Origin: HK1 sp965204915
GTDB taxonomy: Bacteria > Pseudomonadota > Gammaproteobacteria > HK1
DNA: 64,000 nucleotides
Assembly (NCBI GenBank): GCA_965204915.1
Contig: OZ242023.1
Coordinates: 434,001 to 498,000, forward strand
Reading direction: 5' to 3'
In this document: piece by piece, positions 60,328 through 64,000 of the stretch
Numbering within the stretch: the first letter of the stretch is position 1
Layout of the letters: every line of letters begins with the position of its first letter
The notes under the pieces: model-generated
The model's input: the letters and a program-made list of their open reading frames with translations, nothing else
The model's database searches: none
Told to the model about the DNA's origin: nothing
Made by a program: the position numbers and the translations under genes

Positions 60328-61531
60328 TACCGCGACGATGGCGGCGGCGGATCGGGCGGGCGCGCGCCGGCGCGGCTACGCGGCGCGCGTGCTCCGATCC
60401 ACCTTCGTGCGTCTCGGCGCGCGGGTGGGCGCGCTGTGGATCGGGGTGCTGATCGTGGCCGCGGCGTTCGCCCCGCTCCTCGCCAGCTCCCATCCCCTGC
60501 TCATGCGCGCGGACGGCCGGCTGCAAAGCCCCGCCCTCGTGCATCTGGGCGCCGGCGACGTGGTGTTGATGTGCATGGCCCTCGCCGCGGTGGCGCTGTT
60601 CGTCGTCCGGTGCACCCTGCGCACCGGCGCGGCGGCGCTGCTGGCGACGCTGGCGGGCTCCGCCCTCCTCGGCGCCGCCTTCACCGATCCCCCCGTCCTC
60701 ACCGTGTACGAGCAGTACCGCGAGGCGGTCCGCGCCGGCGGGATCGAATGGGCGCTCCACGCACCGGTGCCCTACTCGCCGAAGGACTACCAGCGCGACG
60801 CGGGCGACACCGGCCTGGAGGCCCCGCTGGCCGCGCCCGGCGACCGCACCCACTGGTTCGGCACCGACGAGAACGGGGCGGACGTGCTGTCGCGGATGAT
60901 CCACGCCTCGCGCATCGCCCTGGGGATCGGCCTCGTGGCCACCGGCATCGCGATGCTCATCGGGATCGCGGTGGGCGGGCTGATGGGCTGGTTCTCCGGA
61001 GTGGTGGATCTCGCCGGCATGCGCCTGGTGGAGATCTTCGAGGCGGTGCCGACCCTGTTCCTGCTCCTCACCTTCGTCGCCTTCTTCGGGCGCAGCCTCT
61101 ACCTGATGATGGTGATCATCGGCCTCACCGGCTGGACCGGCTACGCCCGCTTCGTGCGGGCGGAGTTCCTGCGCCTGCGCGAGCAGGACTACGTGCAGGC
61201 GGCGGTGGCCTGCGGGCTGCCGCTGCACTCGATCCTGTTCCGCCACATGCTGCCCAACGGGGTCGCCCCGATCCTGGTCGCGGCGAGCTTCGGCGTCGCC
61301 TCCGCGATCCTCGCCGAGGCGATGCTGAGCTTCCTCGGCCTGGGCCTGGTCGACGACCCCTCCTGGGGACAGATGCTCAACCAGGCGGTGCGCTCCTCGA
61401 CCTTCAACTGGTGGATGGCGGTGTTCCCGGGCGGCGCGATCTTCCTCACCGTGTTCGCCTACAACCTGATCGGCGAGGCGCTGCGCGACGCCATCGACCC
61501 CTACCTCGCGCAGGAGAGGCGGCGCACGTGA
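60323..61531 (+). CDS. oppC: Peptide ABC transporter permease (OppC/DppC family)
   Basis: A 402-residue permease. FGTDENGADVLSRMIHASRIALGIG and the EAA loop FVRAEFLRLREQDYVQAAVACG, then FRHMLPNGVAPILVAASF, are typical of OppC/YejE. A long periplasmic region between helices 2 and 3 contains YSPKDYQRDAGDTG. Start at the ATG 60323 lies at the end of the duplicated oppB tail. Confidence 0.92.
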   Translation: MSTATMAAADRAGARRRGYAARVLRSTFVRLGARVGALWIGVLIVAAAFAPLLASSHPLLMRADGRLQSPALVHLGAGDVVLMCMALAAVALFVVRCTLRTGAAALLATLAGSALLGAAFTDPPVLTVYEQYREAVRAGGIEWALHAPVPYSPKDYQRDAGDTGLEAPLAAPGDRTHWFGTDENGADVLSRMIHASRIALGIGLVATGIAMLIGIAVGGLMGWFSGVVDLAGMRLVEIFEAVPTLFLLLTFVAFFGRSLYLMMVIIGLTGWTGYARFVRAEFLRLREQDYVQAAVACGLPLHSILFRHMLPNGVAPILVAASFGVASAILAEAMLSFLGLGLVDDPSWGQMLNQAVRSSTFNWWMAVFPGGAIFLTVFAYNLIGEALRDAIDPYLAQERRRT

Positions 61532-61649
61532 ACCCCGGCGAGGACCCGAACCGGCGCGCGGGGGGCTGCGCGAGCGCGATCCCTCCGCCTCACGGGGACA
61601 CGACTCCAAGGGTCGTGCGGAGACGCCGCACTCCCGGGAGACCCGGCCC

Positions 61650-63581
61650 GTGACCCCCCCGCCCGGCCCGGCCCGGCACGCGGGGGCGCTGCTCCAGGTG
61701 AAGAACCTCCATACCTGGTTCCGGGCCGACGGGGAGACGGTGCGGGCGGTGGACGGGGCGAGCTTCCACGTCGAGGCGGGAGAGACCTTCTGCCTCGTGG
61801 GCGAATCGGGCAGCGGCAAGTCCGTCTCCGCCCTGTCGGTGATCGGCCTGCTGCCCCCGGACCTCACCGAGCGCTGCGACGGCGAGGTCCTGTTCCGCCT
61901 CGACCCGCGGGCCGACGCCCCGCCGCGCGACCTGCTGCGGCTGCCCGAGGAGGAGCGGATGCAGGTGCGCGGCGGGCACATCGCGATGATCTTCCAGGAG
62001 CCCATGACCTCGCTGAACCCGGTGTTCACCGTCGGCGACCAGATCGTCGAGGCGATCCGGCTCGCCCGCCCGCGCCTCGGCTACGAGGAGGCCCGCGGCC
62101 AGGCGATCGAGGCGCTGGCGGAGGTGCGGATCGAGCACCCGGAGCTGCGCGTGGACGAATATCCCCACCGCCTCTCCGGTGGCCAGCGCCAGCGGGTGAT
62201 GATCGCCATGGCCATCGCCTGCCGCCCCGGCCTGCTGATCGCGGACGAGCCGACCACCGCCCTGGACGTGACGGTGCAGGCCGGGATCCTGGGCCTGATG
62301 CAGGAGCTCAAGCGCCGGCGCGGCATGAGCCTGTTCTTCATCACCCACGACTTCGGGGTGGTCGCGCAGATCGCCGACCGGGTGGCGGTCATGCGCGAAG
62401 GCCGGATCGTGGAGACCGGCACACTGGAGGAAGTGCTGGGGCGCCCGGCGCACCCCTACACGCGCCAGCTCCTCGCGGCGGTGCCCGAGAACCTCGCCCG
62501 GACCTCCCGCCGGACCCACGCGGCGGAGACCGCTCCGCATGGCGCCGATGCGTCTGCGAGGGAGGCCGGTCCGCAGGTGGGGAATACCGGCGAGGACGGC
62601 GGGCCGATGCACGGCAGGAAAGCGCCGCCCATCGCTTCGTCCACGGGGCCGCGGCCGTGGAAATCGGTCGCGCCTTCTCCGCGAAAGGCGCAGCCCGCCG
62701 GCCTGCCTCCCGGAGGACCGGCAGAGGGTCCTCCGCGTGCAGAGCCGGACGCTTCTCCACCGGCCGTCCAGTCGGCGACGACTCCGCCGGAGCTGGTCCG
62801 GCTCGAAGGGCTCGAAGTGCACTTCCCCATCCGCCGGGGCGTCCTCAAGCGCACGGTGGGGCACGTGCGGGCGGTGGACGGGGTCGATCTGCGCATCCAC
62901 CGGGGGCAGATCCTCGCGCTGGTGGGCGAGTCGGGCTGCGGCAAGACCACGCTGGCCCGCGCGGTGCTGCGCCTCGTCGAGCCCACCGGGGGACGGGTGC
63001 GGTTCGACGGGCAAGCGCTCACCGGGCTCTCCCGCCGCGAGATGCGGCCGATGCGCCGCCGCCTGCAATACGTGTTTCAGGACCCTGCCTCCTCGCTGAA
63101 CCCGCGGCTCACGGTGGCCACCGCCCTGACCGAGCCGATGGCGGTGCACGGCATCGGCGGGAGCCTGGAGGAGCGGCTGGAGACGGCAGGGCGGACCCTC
63201 GTCGAGGTGCAGCTCACCCGCGAGCACCTGTGGCGCTATCCGCACGAGCTCTCCGGCGGACAGCGCCAGCGCATCGGCATCGCCCGTGCCCTGTGCCTGC
63301 GTCCCGACTTCGTGGTGTGCGACGAGGTCACCAGCGCGCTCGACGTCTCGGTGCAGGCCGAGGTGTTGCAGATGCTGCTGCAGCTTCGGCGCGAGCGGGC
63401 GCTCACCCTGCTCTTCATCACCCACGACATCGGGGTGGTGGAGTACCTGAGCGACACCACCGCGGTGATGCACGAGGGGAAGATCGTGGAGCTGGGTCCG
63501 ACGATGCGCGTATGCGGCACGCCGGAGCATCCCTACACCCGCCGGCTCATCGCGGCGGTGCCGCGCCTGCCGGGCACGTAG
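61650..63581 (+). CDS. oppDF: Fused peptide ABC transporter ATPase (OppD-OppF)
   Basis: A 643-residue protein with two complete NBDs. The first has LVGESGSGKSVSALS, LSGGQRQRVMIAMAIA and LLIADEPTTALD; the second has LVGESGCGKTTLARAV, LSGGQRQRIGIARALC and FVVCDEVTSALD (with the usual Pro missing). HPYTRQLLAAVPE and HPYTRRLIAAVPR mark the oligopeptide signature at the end of each half. The two are joined by a low-complexity linker of about 90 residues. Such fusions occur in the Yej and Gsi families. Confidence 0.95.
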   Translation: MTPPPGPARHAGALLQVKNLHTWFRADGETVRAVDGASFHVEAGETFCLVGESGSGKSVSALSVIGLLPPDLTERCDGEVLFRLDPRADAPPRDLLRLPEEERMQVRGGHIAMIFQEPMTSLNPVFTVGDQIVEAIRLARPRLGYEEARGQAIEALAEVRIEHPELRVDEYPHRLSGGQRQRVMIAMAIACRPGLLIADEPTTALDVTVQAGILGLMQELKRRRGMSLFFITHDFGVVAQIADRVAVMREGRIVETGTLEEVLGRPAHPYTRQLLAAVPENLARTSRRTHAAETAPHGADASAREAGPQVGNTGEDGGPMHGRKAPPIASSTGPRPWKSVAPSPRKAQPAGLPPGGPAEGPPRAEPDASPPAVQSATTPPELVRLEGLEVHFPIRRGVLKRTVGHVRAVDGVDLRIHRGQILALVGESGCGKTTLARAVLRLVEPTGGRVRFDGQALTGLSRREMRPMRRRLQYVFQDPASSLNPRLTVATALTEPMAVHGIGGSLEERLETAGRTLVEVQLTREHLWRYPHELSGGQRQRIGIARALCLRPDFVVCDEVTSALDVSVQAEVLQMLLQLRRERALTLLFITHDIGVVEYLSDTTAVMHEGKIVELGPTMRVCGTPEHPYTRRLIAAVPRLPGT

Positions 63582-63662
63582 ACCGCGTATCCCTCCGTCT
63601 TCGCAGACTGTCTGTGGTATTTGGTATAAGGGGTATCCGGTAGCCTTCACGGAGCAATAGTA

Positions 63663-64000
63663 GTGCGTTACGTTCCCAATCCGGCCCACAAGCAGGAGAC
63701 GACGGAAGCAGGTCCACCCTGGTGGCGGCCGGACAAGGAGCCCTGTCCCCCGGAGATGACGCCTCGCGAACGGGCGGCTCTGCTGCGAGACTCGGTCCCG
63801 GAACACCCCGATGCTCCCGCATCGCGGCGGTTCGCCGTTCGGCGCGGCAGGTCGGGTCTCGAGTTCTTCGCGGCCCAGGCGACGCGGACGACCGAGGGTG
63901 GCGAGGTCGAGTACCACGGCTATCCGACCCACCGGGTTCCGGGAAAAGTGCTGAGACGATTCAGGGATCGGGGCCATTTCACCACCGCGGAATATCGCCA
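63663..64000 (+). CDS. Hypothetical protein, partial (runs off the right edge)
   Basis: A frame open from the GTG at 63663 (GGAG 10 bases upstream) to the end of the window, 112 residues seen so far. The visible sequence is hydrophilic, with PPWWRPDKEPCPPEMTPRER near the start and HGYPTHRVPGKVLRRFRDRG near the edge. I do not recognise a family. A weak -10-like TATAAG at 63625 may be its promoter. Confidence 0.5.
   Translation, partial: MRYVPNPAHKQETTEAGPPWWRPDKEPCPPEMTPRERAALLRDSVPEHPDAPASRRFAVRRGRSGLEFFAAQATRTTEGGEVEYHGYPTHRVPGKVLRRFRDRGHFTTAEYR

Noticed and set aside
58796..62029. 1,077-residue minus-strand frame over the opp genes
   Set aside because: Another long antisense frame of GC-rich genes with low-complexity composition; the permease motifs on the plus strand are clear.

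Overview
The window looks like the chromosome of a high-GC gammaproteobacterium. Supporting signs are the proteobacterial housekeeping genes (an Hsp15 tail, mpl, pdxH, recJ, a gshA of the enterobacterial type, thiC), a System I cytochrome c maturation (ccm) operon, two cbb3-related terminal oxidase loci and many short dispersed repeats. I saw no rRNA, tRNA or CRISPR array. The lineage below class level is not decided by what I can see; an aerobic or microaerobic respiring bacterium with many c-type cytochromes is a safe inference.

Layout. 0-7.3 kb: housekeeping genes (hslR end, a membrane protein, mpl, pdxH, an SDR protein, recJ, a DUF2165 protein), a vapBC-like toxin-antitoxin pair and two copies of a MITE-like element. 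7.4-11.6 kb: a large surface protein (leucine-rich repeats, fibronectin III repeats, Calx-beta, outer-membrane beta barrel) preceded by a run of 20 C residues. 11.6-12.5 kb: an enoyl-CoA hydratase. 12.8-22.3 kb (minus strand): a tightly packed cluster of about 14 genes for a divergent cbb3-family oxidase. It has a full subunit I, an extra half-length subunit I relative, a CcoO-like monoheme cytochrome, a heme-less FixP/CcoP N-terminal-like protein, several other cytochromes c, a diheme-cytochrome/cupredoxin fusion with a free-standing paralogue of its cupredoxin part, a Tat-exported metallophosphoesterase and a coiled-coil membrane protein. A Fur-box-like palindrome lies upstream. 22.9-30.6 kb: ccmABCDEF and ccmH (no ccmG), then a multicopper oxidase and a cytochrome c. 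30.8-39.3 kb: an FAH-family hydrolase, gshA, a third MITE copy, a DapA-family aldolase, thiC, an O-antigen-ligase-like protein and a secreted hypothetical protein.

39.9-52.3 kb: a purine and urea nitrogen region with a nucleoside/simple-sugar type ABC ATPase, xdhC, xdhB and ureA, ureB, ureC, ureE. It is interrupted by an AT-rich type II restriction-modification pair with a HincII-like nuclease and by an AbiEii-like nucleotidyltransferase pair. Several expected partners (ABC permeases, xdhA, ureD/F/G) are not in the window. 52.5-58.6 kb: a canonical cbb3 locus (ccoI, ccoS, a Yip1-like protein, ccoN, ccoO) that stops before ccoQ/ccoP at a dispersed repeat. 58.9-63.6 kb: a peptide ABC transporter (oppB, oppC, fused oppD-oppF) whose oppB gene is flanked by degenerate echoes of its own two ends. 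A partial hypothetical gene runs off the right edge.

The functional thread is respiration: two different cbb3-family oxidases, the Ccm machinery that attaches heme to their cytochromes, a CcoI copper pump for the CuB centre, and copper proteins (cupredoxins, multicopper oxidase). The divergent oxidase cluster is the best candidate for an undescribed system.
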